DNA of 45,512 nt, taken from NCBI GenBank assembly GCA_029552545.1, contig JAKPDO010000026.1:1-45512 (forward strand), in the 5' to 3' direction. Positions 30,990 through 39,130 of the stretch are shown here, in pieces. Within the stretch, counting starts at the first letter, position 1. Each line of letters opens with the position of its first letter. A program made the position numbers and the translations under genes. The notes under the pieces were generated by a model. That model was not told where the DNA came from. It made no database searches and saw only the letters and a program-made list of their open reading frames with translations. The DNA is from Planctomycetota bacterium. Lineage in GTDB: Bacteria; Planctomycetota; Phycisphaerae; Sedimentisphaerales; Anaerohalosphaeraceae.

Positions 30990-31931
30990 TTACATCTGGA
31001 CCTTCGCCAGTTCCATCTTGGCATCCAGAGCGGCCTGCTCCACACACTTTTCCCAGTTGTTGCCGAACTGCGATTGATACTTGGGGTCTTCATAAGCATA
31101 GATGATGGAGCGGGAGGCATTAATCAGAGCCCCCAGCCGGTCTTTATTGCAGAACCGCATGCATTCAGCGGCACCGGCTCCCTGCGAGCCGTACCCGGGC
31201 ACCAAAAACCAGCACTTCGGATACCGCTGGCGAAGGGCCGCCGCGGCCTGCGGACTGGTTCCTCCGACGACCATTCCCACATTGCTGTAGCCGGATGCAC
31301 CGATTCGCTTATTCTGGTTGGCAATTTCCCCGACGATTTCCGCCAGTTTCTCATACCATTTCTGCCCGGCGGCATTTTCAAAATCCTGAAGCGCTCCGGC
31401 GGTCGGATTGCTCGAACGCACCCAGACAAAAACGCCCTTGCCCTGTTCTTCCGCCATATCCGCAAACGGCACAATCCCTTCCGCACCGGCAAAACCGCTG
31501 ATCGTCACGGCATCCGGCACAATCACATCTTCCATTCCTTCAAAATCCGGATTCTTCAGATGCCCTTCCGCATACATTTGGGCGGTATGACCGATGTCGC
31601 CCCGCTTGACATCCCCAATCACCTCCAACCCCAGGGCATCGGCCTCGCTGACCAGCGCGTAATATGTCTCCATCCCCTCCCAAAGATACTTTTCAAAATA
31701 GGCCGAATTAATCTTTACCGCCGGGACAACCGGGGCCACAATGCGCATCACGCGGCTGCAGAACTCAAACAACGCATCCACCGAAGCACCCAAATCCTGC
31801 GCATCATTCATATCCTTATGCTTCCGGATGGCCTCCGGAAGCCGGCTGTACACCGGGTCCAGCCCCACAATCAGGGGCGTGCTTTTCTTCTGTACTGCCT
31901 CGCAAAGACGATCACCAAAATGACTGGCCAC
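30990..31931 (-). CDS. pyrF: Orotidine 5'-phosphate decarboxylase (type 2)
   Basis: A 313-residue decarboxylase. The catalytic Asp-Lys-Asp array is in GLEVIGDVKRGDIGHTAQMY. PLIVGLDPVYSRLP, VPAVKINSAYFE and the phosphate-binding FLVPGYGSQGAG are also typical of the longer type 2 enzymes. The start is GTG 31931 with a well spaced AAGGAG; an ATG at 31979 gives an unlikely extension and lies almost at the predicted transcription start. It makes UMP from OMP. Confidence 0.95.
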   Translation of the reverse strand: MASHFGDRLCEAVQKKSTPLIVGLDPVYSRLPEAIRKHKDMNDAQDLGASVDALFEFCSRVMRIVAPVVPAVKINSAYFEKYLWEGMETYYALVSEADALGLEVIGDVKRGDIGHTAQMYAEGHLKNPDFEGMEDVIVPDAVTISGFAGAEGIVPFADMAEEQGKGVFVWVRSSNPTAGALQDFENAAGQKWYEKLAEIVGEIANQNKRIGASGYSNVGMVVGGTSPQAAAALRQRYPKCWFLVPGYGSQGAGAAECMRFCNKDRLGALINASRSIIYAYEDPKYQSQFGNNWEKCVEQAALDAKMELAKVQM

Positions 31932-31994
31932 AAAATACTCCTTACCGAACGTTCTGTTCCCGTAAAAAACATCTTCCATTCATAAAGAGGGTTT

Positions 31995-32023
31995 ACTATA
32001 ATCCCTCCCCAATCGATTCGCAA
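31995..32023 (-). promoter_or_regulatory. Sigma-70-type promoter of pyrF
   Basis: Minus-strand TTGCGA (32018-32023) and TATAGT (31995-32000) with a 17-bp spacer. Predicted start near 31988, giving a leader of about 57 nt before GTG 31931. Confidence 0.6.
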
Positions 32024-32044
32024 GAATGTTTTTGTGAAACCCCT

Positions 32045-32716
32045 ATGACGGCCTCCCAAAAGGCAAAAAAGGTTTTTATTAAACACAGACACTGGATGGC
32101 TGCTGCCGGCCTTTTGACGGCCGCAGTGTTCGGACTCTTTCTGCTCCTTACTGTCAGTCGGGAATCCTACAAGCCCATTCAGCCCGAAAATCCCAGAGAA
32201 GTCAGTCCCTACCTGACCCATAAACTCGGGCCCGATTTTTACGACAAGGTCCAGCTGGACCAGCCCTTTGAACTCCTTGTCGAGCAAGAAGGAATTAACG
32301 ATATACTTTCTCGTTATCCCTGGCCGATTCAACTCGAAGGATTTACCATTTACACCCCTATGCTCACCTTCTCTCCGGAAACTACGGTTTTGATGGCAAA
32401 GGTCGATTACAGAGGTTTGTCGTCCATTTTATCTATATACGCTAAACCCTATCTTGATTCAGCAGGAAAAATGAACCTGAATATCCAATCCGTCTATCTG
32501 GGCCTGCTTCCCATTACACCTTTGGCCCGGAGGGTTGCCGAAAAATATGTCCGCGAGCACTTTGACCCGAAGGACCCTGTCGAATCCATTAATTATGCCA
32601 TCATTTCGAATCAGCCGTTTGACCCGGTTTTGCGAATTTTCGACAAATCCGCTCGAATTACTAAACTTACTATTGAATCCGGCAGACTGCGGCTCTTTTT
32701 TACGCCGATTCAATAG
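32045..32716 (+). CDS. Membrane-anchored protein of unknown function
   Basis: A 223-residue protein with a short basic N-terminus, one membrane helix (AAAGLLTAAVFGLFLLLTV) and an outer domain rich in beta-strand. VQLDQPFELLVEQEGINDIL and TVLMAKVDYRGLSSILSIYA recall small lipid-binding-type domains, but no family can be named. No clear ribosome-binding site is visible. It is divergent from pyrF and ends 63 bp before the leu leader. Confidence 0.75.
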   Translation: MTASQKAKKVFIKHRHWMAAAGLLTAAVFGLFLLLTVSRESYKPIQPENPREVSPYLTHKLGPDFYDKVQLDQPFELLVEQEGINDILSRYPWPIQLEGFTIYTPMLTFSPETTVLMAKVDYRGLSSILSIYAKPYLDSAGKMNLNIQSVYLGLLPITPLARRVAEKYVREHFDPKDPVESINYAIISNQPFDPVLRIFDKSARITKLTIESGRLRLFFTPIQ

Positions 32717-32760
32717 ATTTTCCCAAACTGCCTCATTTTTTGTAAAACCTCCTTGCATTT

Positions 32761-32778
32761 TGAACGATAGATTGTTCA
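32761..32778. promoter_or_regulatory. Near-perfect 18-bp palindrome before the leu leader
   Basis: TGAACGAT AG ATTGTTCA has two 8-bp arms with one mismatch. It overlaps the region where the leu promoter should be, so it may be an operator. TTGCAT at 32753 is a possible -35. Confidence 0.4.
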
Positions 32779-32779
32779 A

Positions 32780-32860
32780 ATGAGAGCGGCTATGCAGACA
32801 AACCGAATCATTTCGAACAGCCATCCGGTCCTTCAGGGCCTGCTCCTGCTGCGCCCGTAG
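32780..32860 (+). CDS. leuL: Leucine-rich leader peptide of the leu operon (attenuator)
   Basis: A 26-codon frame, or 22 codons from the second ATG at 32792, which has GAGAG 5 bp upstream. It ends HPVLQGLLLLRP: four successive leucine codons (CTG CTC CTG CTG) and then CGC CCG TAG. It lies 121 bp upstream of leuA. A 6-bp hairpin (TGCGCC/GGCGCA, 32850-32867) encloses the stop codon. Stalling on the Leu codons when leucyl-tRNA is scarce would shift RNA folding and let transcription reach leuA, as in classic leu attenuation. Confidence 0.75.
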   Translation: MRAAMQTNRIISNSHPVLQGLLLLRP

Positions 32861-32902
32861 CGGCGCAAGAAACTCCACACACATAATCCTGATTTTCCGT
32901 TT

Positions 32903-32925
32903 TCCACTTTCGAGATGGATTTTTT
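32903..32925 (+). terminator. Candidate attenuator terminator before leuA
   Basis: TCCACT and AGATGGA pair around a UUCG tetraloop with one bulged A, followed directly by T6. It lies 43 bp after the leader peptide stop and 57 bp before leuA, where a leucine-controlled terminator would be expected. The stem is short. Confidence 0.55.
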
Positions 32926-32981
32926 ATGTCCTTTTTGGCATAATGAACCCTTTAAATTTGTCTTGTTCCGGAGATACAAAG

Positions 32982-34544
32982 ATGACAAAAGATTCGATAG
33001 AAAAGGTCTTGATTTTTGATACCACGCTCCGTGATGGGGAACAATCCCCGGGGGCCGCCCTTTCCATCAGTGAAAAACTGGAGATTGCTCATCAGCTGGC
33101 CAAGCTGGGTGTGGATATCATTGAAGCGGGCTTTCCGATATCTTCGCCGGCGCAGTTTGAGGCCACCCGTCTTTGCGCAGAACAGGTTCAGGGGCCGGTC
33201 ATCTGCGCCCTGGCCCGGGCGAATGAAAAAGATATTTCCGCCGCCGGCAAGGCCCTTCAGGCCGCCTCCAGACGGCGAATTCATACGTTCATCGCCACCA
33301 GCCCCATTCATATGGAGTACAAACTCCGCAAAAAACCCGACCAGGTACTCAAGATGGCCGTCGAGGCGGTGAAAATGGCCCGTCAATTTACGGACGATGT
33401 CGAGTTTTCTCCGGAGGATGCCTGCCGGAGCGAACTGGAGTTTCTCTATGAAATTCTCTCTGCCGTCATTGAGGCCGGTGCAACCACACTGAATATTCCC
33501 GATACAGTCGGATACGTCCTTCCGTACGAATACGGCCAAATCATCGCCAAACTCAAACAGAACGTCAAAGGCATTGAACGGGCGGTCATCAGTACGCATT
33601 GCCATAACGACCTCGGGATGGCCACCGCCAACTCGCTGGCGGGGGTGCGCAACGGGGCCCGACAGGTCGAGTGCACCATCAACGGCATCGGCGAGCGGGC
33701 CGGCAATGCAGCGATGGAGGAAATCGTGATGGCCATCCATACGCGTCAGGATTTCTTCGCCAATCTGACCACCGGCATCGACACCCGCCAGATTTACCGC
33801 ACCAGCCAGCTGGTTTCTCAGCTGACCGGCTTTGTCATTCAGCCCAACAAGGCCATCGTCGGCAAAAACGCCTTTGCTCACGAATCCGGCATTCACGTGG
33901 ACGGCATCCTCAAGAAACGCGAAACCTATGAAATCATGACGCCGCAAATGATTGGACTGGAGGGCTCGCGTGTTGTGCTCGGCCGCCATTCCGGACGGCA
34001 CGCCTTCGTGGACCGCTGCCGGCAGCTGGGCTACAATCTCTCAGAAAACGAGGTCGAAATCGCCTATCAGAAATTCCTCGAACTGGCCGACCGAAAAAAA
34101 GAAATCTTTGACGAAGACATCGCCGCCATCATCAGCGATGAAGTCCGTGCTGTGGAACAAACGTACCAGCTGGAGTATCTGCTGGTTGCCTGCGGAACCG
34201 GAACCATCCCGACCGCCAGTGTGCGGATTCGCGCCGGACAGGAAACCCTTCAGGCCGCTGCCTGCGGCGACGGCCCGGTCGATGCCGCCTATGAGGCCAT
34301 CCGCCAGGCCACCGGAAAGGCCCCAAAACTGGATTCCTACTCCATCCGCGCCGTCACGGAGGGCAAAGACGCTCTCGGCGAAACCACCGTGCGGATTCAG
34401 AATGAAAACGGCCGGCGGTTTATCGGGCGCGGGGTGTCCACCGACATTATTGAAGCCAGTGCCAAGGCCTACGTGGACGCTATAAACCGGATGGTGGCCG
34501 CCGAACACAACGGCTCCACAGACCAGCCCAAAGCGGTCCTGTAA
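32982..34544 (+). CDS. leuA: 2-isopropylmalate synthase
   Basis: A 520-residue enzyme from ATG 32982 with GGAG 8 bp upstream; an ATG at 32943 has none. The TIM-barrel has DTTLRDGEQSPGA, EAGFPISSP and the metal-binding histidines in STHCHNDLGMATAN, then NGIGERAGNAAMEE. The C-terminal LeuA dimer/allosteric domain (from about 390) ends with RFIGRGVSTDIIEASAKAYV, so leucine feedback inhibition is expected. It condenses acetyl-CoA with 2-ketoisovalerate. Confidence 0.96.
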   Translation: MTKDSIEKVLIFDTTLRDGEQSPGAALSISEKLEIAHQLAKLGVDIIEAGFPISSPAQFEATRLCAEQVQGPVICALARANEKDISAAGKALQAASRRRIHTFIATSPIHMEYKLRKKPDQVLKMAVEAVKMARQFTDDVEFSPEDACRSELEFLYEILSAVIEAGATTLNIPDTVGYVLPYEYGQIIAKLKQNVKGIERAVISTHCHNDLGMATANSLAGVRNGARQVECTINGIGERAGNAAMEEIVMAIHTRQDFFANLTTGIDTRQIYRTSQLVSQLTGFVIQPNKAIVGKNAFAHESGIHVDGILKKRETYEIMTPQMIGLEGSRVVLGRHSGRHAFVDRCRQLGYNLSENEVEIAYQKFLELADRKKEIFDEDIAAIISDEVRAVEQTYQLEYLLVACGTGTIPTASVRIRAGQETLQAAACGDGPVDAAYEAIRQATGKAPKLDSYSIRAVTEGKDALGETTVRIQNENGRRFIGRGVSTDIIEASAKAYVDAINRMVAAEHNGSTDQPKAVL

Positions 34545-34634
34545 AAAACTTTCGCCTTTATGAATTTCAACTTTAGGAATTAGAATTTAGAATTTAGGAT
34601 TTTAACCCTTAGGATTTCTTTGCGGAGCAAAGGT

Positions 34635-35897
34635 ATGGGAATGACGATTACAGAAAAGATTCTTGCCCGGGCCGCCGGCAAACCGTCGGTCAAGGCCGGC
34701 GATTTGATTAACGCCAAAATCGATCTGATTATGTGCCACGACGTAACAACGCCGCCGGCTATTTCGATGCTCAAGAAGCACGGCATCGACCGCGTCTTTG
34801 ACCCGGAGAAAATCGTCGTCACGCCCGACCACTTTCAGCCCGCCAAAGACATCCCCAGCGCCGAACTGCACAAGCGGCTGGACCAATGGGCCCGTGAAAA
34901 GAACATCCGCTATTACTACCCGCTCGGGCGTGCCGGCGTCTGCCATGCCCTCCTGCCGGAACAGGGCCATATCCGTCCGGGCGAGGTGATTGTCGGCGGC
35001 GACTCGCACACCTGCACCTACGGCGCCTTTGCGGCCTTTTCGACCGGCATCGGCTCGACGGACCTGGCCGCCGCCATCGCCACAGGAATGCTCTGGTTCA
35101 AAGTGCCCGCCTCGATGAAGTTTGTTCTGAACGGCACCCTCGGACACGGCGTCTGCAGCAAAGACGTCATTTTGGAGGTCATCCGCCGCATCGGCACCGA
35201 CGGCGCCCTGTATCGGGCGATGGAGTTTGTCGGCCCGGCCCTCAAACAGATGAGCATGGAGGCCCGAATGACCATCACAAATATGGCCATCGAAGCGGGC
35301 GGCAAAAGCGGCATCATCGGCTTTGACGAAACCACGCGGGCCTACCTGGAAGGCCGTCTGAAAGGCAAAACCGACTACACCGTCTTTGAATCCGACCCGG
35401 ACGCCCAGTATATCTCCACCGAGACTATCGACTGCTCGAAACTGGAGCCGATGGTTGCCTTTCCGCATCTGCCCAGCAACGGCCGGCCCATTTCGGAGTG
35501 TGCCGGACTGCCGATGGACCAGGCCTATATCGGCAGCTGCACGAACGGACGCATTGAAGACATGCGGCAGGCCGCCGCGGTAATGAAAGGCCGCACGGTC
35601 AAAATCCGCACCGTCGTCGTGCCCGCCACGCCCCACATCTGGAAGCAGATGATCGACGAAGGGCTGGCGCAGATTTTCTACGATGCCGGCTGCGTCATCA
35701 GCGCCCCGACCTGCGGCGCGTGCCTGGGCGGATTTATGGGTATTCTGGCTGAAGGTGAACGGTGCATCAGCACCACCAACCGAAACTTCGTCGGGCGGAT
35801 GGGACACCCCAAAAGCGAAGTCTATCTGGCCGGCCCCGCCACCGCCGCTGCCAGCGCCGTGGAGGGAAAACTGACCGATCCGAGAAAGTTTCTGTAA
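34635..35897 (+). CDS. leuC: 3-isopropylmalate dehydratase large subunit
   Basis: A 420-residue aconitase-family protein of the shorter HacA/LeuC2 type. ATG 34635 follows GGAG by 7 bp. Fe-S cysteines are in YIGSCTNGR and TCGACLGG; the substrate region [20 protein letters not shown] is present. With leuD it isomerises 2- to 3-isopropylmalate. Its TAA stop overlaps the left inverted repeat of the GxxExxY cassette. The leuA-leuC gap contains short AATTTAGAATTTAGGATTT-like repeats. Confidence 0.95.
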   Translation: MGMTITEKILARAAGKPSVKAGDLINAKIDLIMCHDVTTPPAISMLKKHGIDRVFDPEKIVVTPDHFQPAKDIPSAELHKRLDQWAREKNIRYYYPLGRAGVCHALLPEQGHIRPGEVIVGGDSHTCTYGAFAAFSTGIGSTDLAAAIATGMLWFKVPASMKFVLNGTLGHGVCSKDVILEVIRRIGTDGALYRAMEFVGPALKQMSMEARMTITNMAIEAGGKSGIIGFDETTRAYLEGRLKGKTDYTVFESDPDAQYISTETIDCSKLEPMVAFPHLPSNGRPISECAGLPMDQAYIGSCTNGRIEDMRQAAAVMKGRTVKIRTVVVPATPHIWKQMIDEGLAQIFYDAGCVISAPTCGACLGGFMGILAEGERCISTTNRNFVGRMGHPKSEVYLAGPATAAASAVEGKLTDPRKFL

Positions 35898-35923
35898 CCA
35901 CAGATTTCACGGATTTCACAGAT
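35896..35923 (+). repeat. Left inverted repeat of the GxxExxY cassette
   Basis: 28 bp beginning AACCACAGATTTCACGG, overlapping the leuC stop and the GxxExxY start codon. Its reverse complement matches 36305-36332 at 25 of 28 positions. It belongs to the same AATCTGTG-type repeat family as the array at 43502-43666. Confidence 0.8.
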
Positions 35924-36314
35924 GATGCTTTACAAAGAAACTACAAACAGGATTTTGAATGCCGCCTTTGAAGTTCACAAACACTTAGGATGCGGGTTTC
36001 TTGAATCCGTTTATGAAGAGGCTTTATCCAGAGAATTTGAATTTCAGCAAATCCCCTATGAGCGGCAGAAAACCTTAAAAGTTTTCTATAAAGAAACCCC
36101 TATCAAAGACTTTGTCATTGATTTTTTAGTAGACCAGACTGTAATCGTCGAGATCAAGGCCATTCAGAATTACACCGATACCGAAATCGCTCAAGTAATC
36201 AACTACCTCAAAGCCAGCAAATATGAGGTGGGACTTCTGCTCAATTTCGGTGCGTCTTCCTTGCAATACAAACGACTGATTTGTTCAAAATATAAAAACC
36301 TTGAATCTGTGTAA
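35922..36314 (+). CDS. GxxExxY protein (PD-(D/E)xK nuclease-like)
   Basis: A 130-residue protein with the family signature GFLESVY at residues 25-31. A nuclease-fold core follows: PIKDFVIDFLVDQTVIVEIK, with acidic residues near 67-71 and the E-x-K at 77-79, then a helix glutamine in EIAQVINYL. The biochemical function of the family is unknown. The start codon and the last residues (ESV and stop) fall inside inverted repeats, so the gene fills its cassette exactly. It interrupts the leu operon between leuC and leuD and differs from its neighbours in being AT-richer. Confidence 0.85.
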   Translation: MMLYKETTNRILNAAFEVHKHLGCGFLESVYEEALSREFEFQQIPYERQKTLKVFYKETPIKDFVIDFLVDQTVIVEIKAIQNYTDTEIAQVINYLKASKYEVGLLLNFGASSLQYKRLICSKYKNLESV

Positions 36315-36332
36315 TCCGCGAAATCTGCGGTT
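36305..36332 (+). repeat. Right inverted repeat of the GxxExxY cassette
   Basis: 28 bp beginning ATCTGTGTAATCCGCG, containing the GxxExxY stop codon and ending 22 bp before leuD. Partner of 35896-35923 in inverted orientation. Confidence 0.8.
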
Positions 36333-36354
36333 TCGTTTTAACAGGAGATGAAAA

Positions 36355-36861
36355 ATGCCCAAAGCTCATGTGTACAAACGCGACCACATCAATACCGACG
36401 AAATCATTCCGGCCCGGTATCTGAACACCGACAATGTCGCCGAACTGGCCAAACACTGTCTGGAAGACCTGGACCCGGGCTTTGTAAAGAAATGCACCCC
36501 CGGCGATGTGATTGTCGCCGGCGATGACTTCGGCTGCGGCTCGTCGCGGGAGCATGCCGTCTGGGCCATACAGGGGGCCAAAGTCGGCGCCGTCATCGCC
36601 CATTCCTTCGCCCGCATCTTCTACCGCAACTGCATCAACGGCGGCTTTTACCCCATTGAGCTGCCAGGCGCCCTCGAAAAAATCCGCGACGGCGATGAAC
36701 TCCAAATCGATTACGAAGCCGGCACTATCCGCAACAAGACGCAGAACACAACCATCCGGTTTACTCCCCTGCCGGACTTCGCCCTGGCCATCGTCCGCGA
36801 CGGCGGTCTCTTGGAGCACATAAAGAAAAAGGAAAAGGGGAAAACAGAAAATGTCCGCTGA
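36355..36861 (+). CDS. leuD: 3-isopropylmalate dehydratase small subunit
   Basis: A 168-residue swivel-domain subunit: HVYKRDHINTDEIIPARYL, GDVIVAGDDFGCGSSREHAV, HSFARIFYRNCINGGFYPIE. AGGAG precedes ATG 36355. The last 15 residues are a Lys/Glu-rich tail (HIKKKEKGKTENVR) beyond the usual end. It pairs with LeuC, from which it is separated by the GxxExxY cassette. Confidence 0.95.
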   Translation: MPKAHVYKRDHINTDEIIPARYLNTDNVAELAKHCLEDLDPGFVKKCTPGDVIVAGDDFGCGSSREHAVWAIQGAKVGAVIAHSFARIFYRNCINGGFYPIELPGALEKIRDGDELQIDYEAGTIRNKTQNTTIRFTPLPDFALAIVRDGGLLEHIKKKEKGKTENVR

Positions 36862-36937
36862 AAAAGAAACATTTGTCAAGGAACTCAAGAAGCGGTTCTA
36901 TTTCATAAATTCCTGTCTCCAGTGTATGAACGTGTAA
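36851..36937 (+). other. Short 28-codon frame overlapping the leuD stop, possible gene remnant
   Basis: ATG 36851 opens a frame MSAEKETFVKELKKRFYFIN ending at TAA 36937. It overlaps leuD by 11 nt, as a coupled gene would. It has two cysteines near the end and no recognisable family. It may be the start of a truncated gene displaced when the methyltransferase gene arrived, or chance. Confidence 0.25.
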
Positions 36938-36961
36938 AGGGAAACGACAGTTTTCCCCTTT
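36936..36961 (+). terminator. Possible terminator between leuD and the methyltransferase gene
   Basis: AAAGGGAAAC and GTTTTCCCCTTT can form a hairpin with a 4-nt loop, followed by a pyrimidine-rich stretch (36962-37000) with several T5 runs. If active it would separate leuB from the upstream leu genes. Confidence 0.4.
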
Positions 36962-37000
36962 GCCTTGTCCTTTTTCCTTTTCTCTTTTGCCTTTTTACCT

Positions 37001-37930
37001 ATGAAGCAGCGGGCTGAACGGAATCGGACAATTGGCCTGACGGAAGCGGAAAGGCAGACCTATGCCAAACAGCTTATCCGGCTGGATCGCCCGGTCCGGG
37101 TCAAGGAGATTCTGGATACCACCCTCTGTCAGGATATGCAGGAGGCCTGCCGGTTTCTGCCGGACGGCATCGCAGACCTGCTCTTTCTGGACCCGCCGTA
37201 CAACCTGAACAAGGCCTTCAACGGACGAACCTTCAAAAAAACCTCTTCGGAGCAGTATGCCGCCCGGCTGGAGGGCTGGCTGGCGCCGCTCCTGCGGCTG
37301 CTGAAGCCGACCGCCTCGATTTATATCTGTTCGGATTGGCGCGGCTCCTCCGCCGTCCAGACCGTTGCGGAAAAATATTTCATCGTCCGCAACCGCATCA
37401 CCTGGGAGCGGGAAAAAGGCCGCGGGGCCAAAACCAACTGGAAAAACTGCTCGGAGGATATCTGGTTCTGCACCGTTTCCGACCGCTATACCTTCAACGT
37501 GGACGCCGTCAAACTCAAACGGCGCGTCCTGGCCCCCTATACCCATCCGGACGGAAGCCCCAAAGACTGGGTACCCGCCGCCGAGGGCCCCTTTCGGCTG
37601 ACCGCCCCCTCCAACCTCTGGACCGACCTGACGGTCCCCTTTTGGTCGATGCCCGAAAACACGGATCATCCTACCCAGAAACCGGAGAAACTGCTGGCCA
37701 AAATCATCCTGGCTTCCTCCAACCCCGGCGATGTCGTTCTGGACCCCTTCCTCGGCTCCGGCACTACTTCCGTGGTTGCAAAAAAACTGAACCGACGCTA
37801 TATTGGCATCGAAATCGACCCCCTGTTTGCCTGTCTGGCGGAAAAACGTCTCCTGCTGGCGGATACGGATAAAACCATACAGGGCTACGCAGACGGCGTC
37901 TTTTGGGAACGAAACGCAAGACCCATATAA
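37001..37930 (+). CDS. Site-specific DNA methyltransferase (N4/N6-type, beta order)
   Basis: A 309-residue methyltransferase. The catalytic motif DPPY is at residues 64-67 (LFLDPPYNLNKAF) and the AdoMet-binding motif DPFLGSGTT at 248-256; DPPY before FxGxG is the beta-class order. HPTQKPEKLLAKII lies just before motif I. A start at 36965 would add a run of Phe/Leu and is rejected. No Shine-Dalgarno is seen before ATG 37001. No restriction enzyme is adjacent, so it is solitary. It sits between leuD and leuB. The target base cannot be decided from sequence. Confidence 0.88.
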   Translation: MKQRAERNRTIGLTEAERQTYAKQLIRLDRPVRVKEILDTTLCQDMQEACRFLPDGIADLLFLDPPYNLNKAFNGRTFKKTSSEQYAARLEGWLAPLLRLLKPTASIYICSDWRGSSAVQTVAEKYFIVRNRITWEREKGRGAKTNWKNCSEDIWFCTVSDRYTFNVDAVKLKRRVLAPYTHPDGSPKDWVPAAEGPFRLTAPSNLWTDLTVPFWSMPENTDHPTQKPEKLLAKIILASSNPGDVVLDPFLGSGTTSVVAKKLNRRYIGIEIDPLFACLAEKRLLLADTDKTIQGYADGVFWERNARPI

Positions 37931-37973
37931 AAAAGCAACAAATAATCTGAAGAAATGGAAAGGATGCGGTTGG

Positions 37974-39059
37974 ATGAAGACGTACAAGATTGCCGTCATC
38001 GGCGGAGACGGCACCGGCCCGGAAGTGATTGCGGAAGCAGTCAAAGTGATGGATGCGGCCGCCGCCAAGTTCGGCTTTAAAACGGACAAAACCTATTTTG
38101 ATTTCGGCGGCGAGCGCTACAAACGCACCGGCGAAACCCTGCCGGACAGTGCCGTTGAAGAGCTCAAAAAGTTTGACGCCATCCTGCTGGGGGCCATCGG
38201 ACATCCGGATGTCGCTCCGGGCATTCTCGAAAAGGGCATTCTGCTCAAGCTCCGCTTCGCCCTCGACCAGTACATCAACCTGCGGCCCGTCCGGCTCTTC
38301 CCGGGCGTCGAAACCCCCATCAAAGGCAAAGGTCCGAAGGAAATCGACTACGTGGTGGTTCGGGAAAATACCGGCGATGCCTACACCGGCACCGGCGGCA
38401 TCACGATGAAAGGAACCCCCCACGAGGTCGCTGTTCAAACCGCCGTCTATACGCGCTTTCAGGTGGAACGCTGCCTGCGCTATGCGTTTGAATACGCCCG
38501 CAAGTACGGCAAAAAGGCCCGCGGCGTCGGTCCGGAAAACACCGTCGGTCTGGTTGGAAAAACCAACGTGCTCACCTACATTTACGACCTCTGGGAACGC
38601 GCCTTCCACGAAATCGGCAAAAAGGATTATCCCGATATCCGCCGGGACTATTACCATGTGGATGCCTGCTGCATGTGGATGGTGAAAAACCCGGAATGGT
38701 TTGACGTGCTGGTGACCGGCAATATGTTCGGCGACATCATCACGGACCTGGGCGCCATCACGCAGGGCGGAATGGGCATCGCCGCCGGCGGCAACATCAA
38801 TCCGGAAGGCGTTTCCATGTTCGAGCCCATCGGCGGCTCGGCCCCGAAATACACCGGACAGGGTGTCATCAATCCGCTGGCCGCCATCTGTGCCATGCAG
38901 ATGATGCTCCAGACACTCGGCGAAGAAAAAGCCGCTCAAAAGGTGGAAGACGCTGTCAAATATGTTACCGCCAACAAACTCAAATCTCTGGCAGCAGGCA
39001 AAATGGGCTATTCGACATCTCAGGTCGGCGACCTTGTAGCCGAAAAAGTGGCTGAATAG
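37974..39059 (+). CDS. leuB: 3-isopropylmalate dehydrogenase
   Basis: A 361-residue isocitrate/isopropylmalate dehydrogenase family protein starting at ATG 37974 (MKTYKIAVIGGDGTGPEV) behind AAGGA. It has LRPVRLFPGVETPI, VVRENTGDAYTGTGG, the catalytic YHVDACCMWMV region, GNMFGDIITDLGAI and FEPIGGSAPKYTG. The RENT variant differs from the REL of classic LeuB and resembles tartrate/isocitrate relatives. Position in a leu operon without another leuB makes the leucine role likely. Confidence 0.88.
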   Translation: MKTYKIAVIGGDGTGPEVIAEAVKVMDAAAAKFGFKTDKTYFDFGGERYKRTGETLPDSAVEELKKFDAILLGAIGHPDVAPGILEKGILLKLRFALDQYINLRPVRLFPGVETPIKGKGPKEIDYVVVRENTGDAYTGTGGITMKGTPHEVAVQTAVYTRFQVERCLRYAFEYARKYGKKARGVGPENTVGLVGKTNVLTYIYDLWERAFHEIGKKDYPDIRRDYYHVDACCMWMVKNPEWFDVLVTGNMFGDIITDLGAITQGGMGIAAGGNINPEGVSMFEPIGGSAPKYTGQGVINPLAAICAMQMMLQTLGEEKAAQKVEDAVKYVTANKLKSLAAGKMGYSTSQVGDLVAEKVAE

Positions 39060-39066
39060 AAAAAAC

Positions 39067-39104
39067 GACAGAGGGCACTCCTGCGGGAAATGCCCTCTGT
39101 CTTT
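39067..39104 (+). terminator. Intrinsic terminator of the leu operon
   Basis: GACAGAGGGCA and TGCCCTCTGTC form a perfect 11-bp stem with a 13-nt loop, followed by TTTC. It starts 8 bp after the leuB stop. Confidence 0.85.
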
Positions 39105-39130
39105 CAATCCATTCAAGAAAGGAGTTTAAT

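Noticed and set aside
32761..32778. LexA (SOS) box
   Set aside because: The GAAC and GTTC half-sites are 8 bp apart, whereas the Gram-positive-type box needs 4; leu genes are not SOS genes.
36965..37000. N-terminal extension of the methyltransferase from a TTG codon
   Set aside because: It would add SFFLFSFAFLP from a pyrimidine-rich tract with no ribosome-binding site, unlike a soluble methyltransferase.
35922..37930. GxxExxY nuclease plus methyltransferase as a restriction-modification system
   Set aside because: leuD lies between them, flanking sequences differ, and GxxExxY proteins are not known as restriction enzymes.
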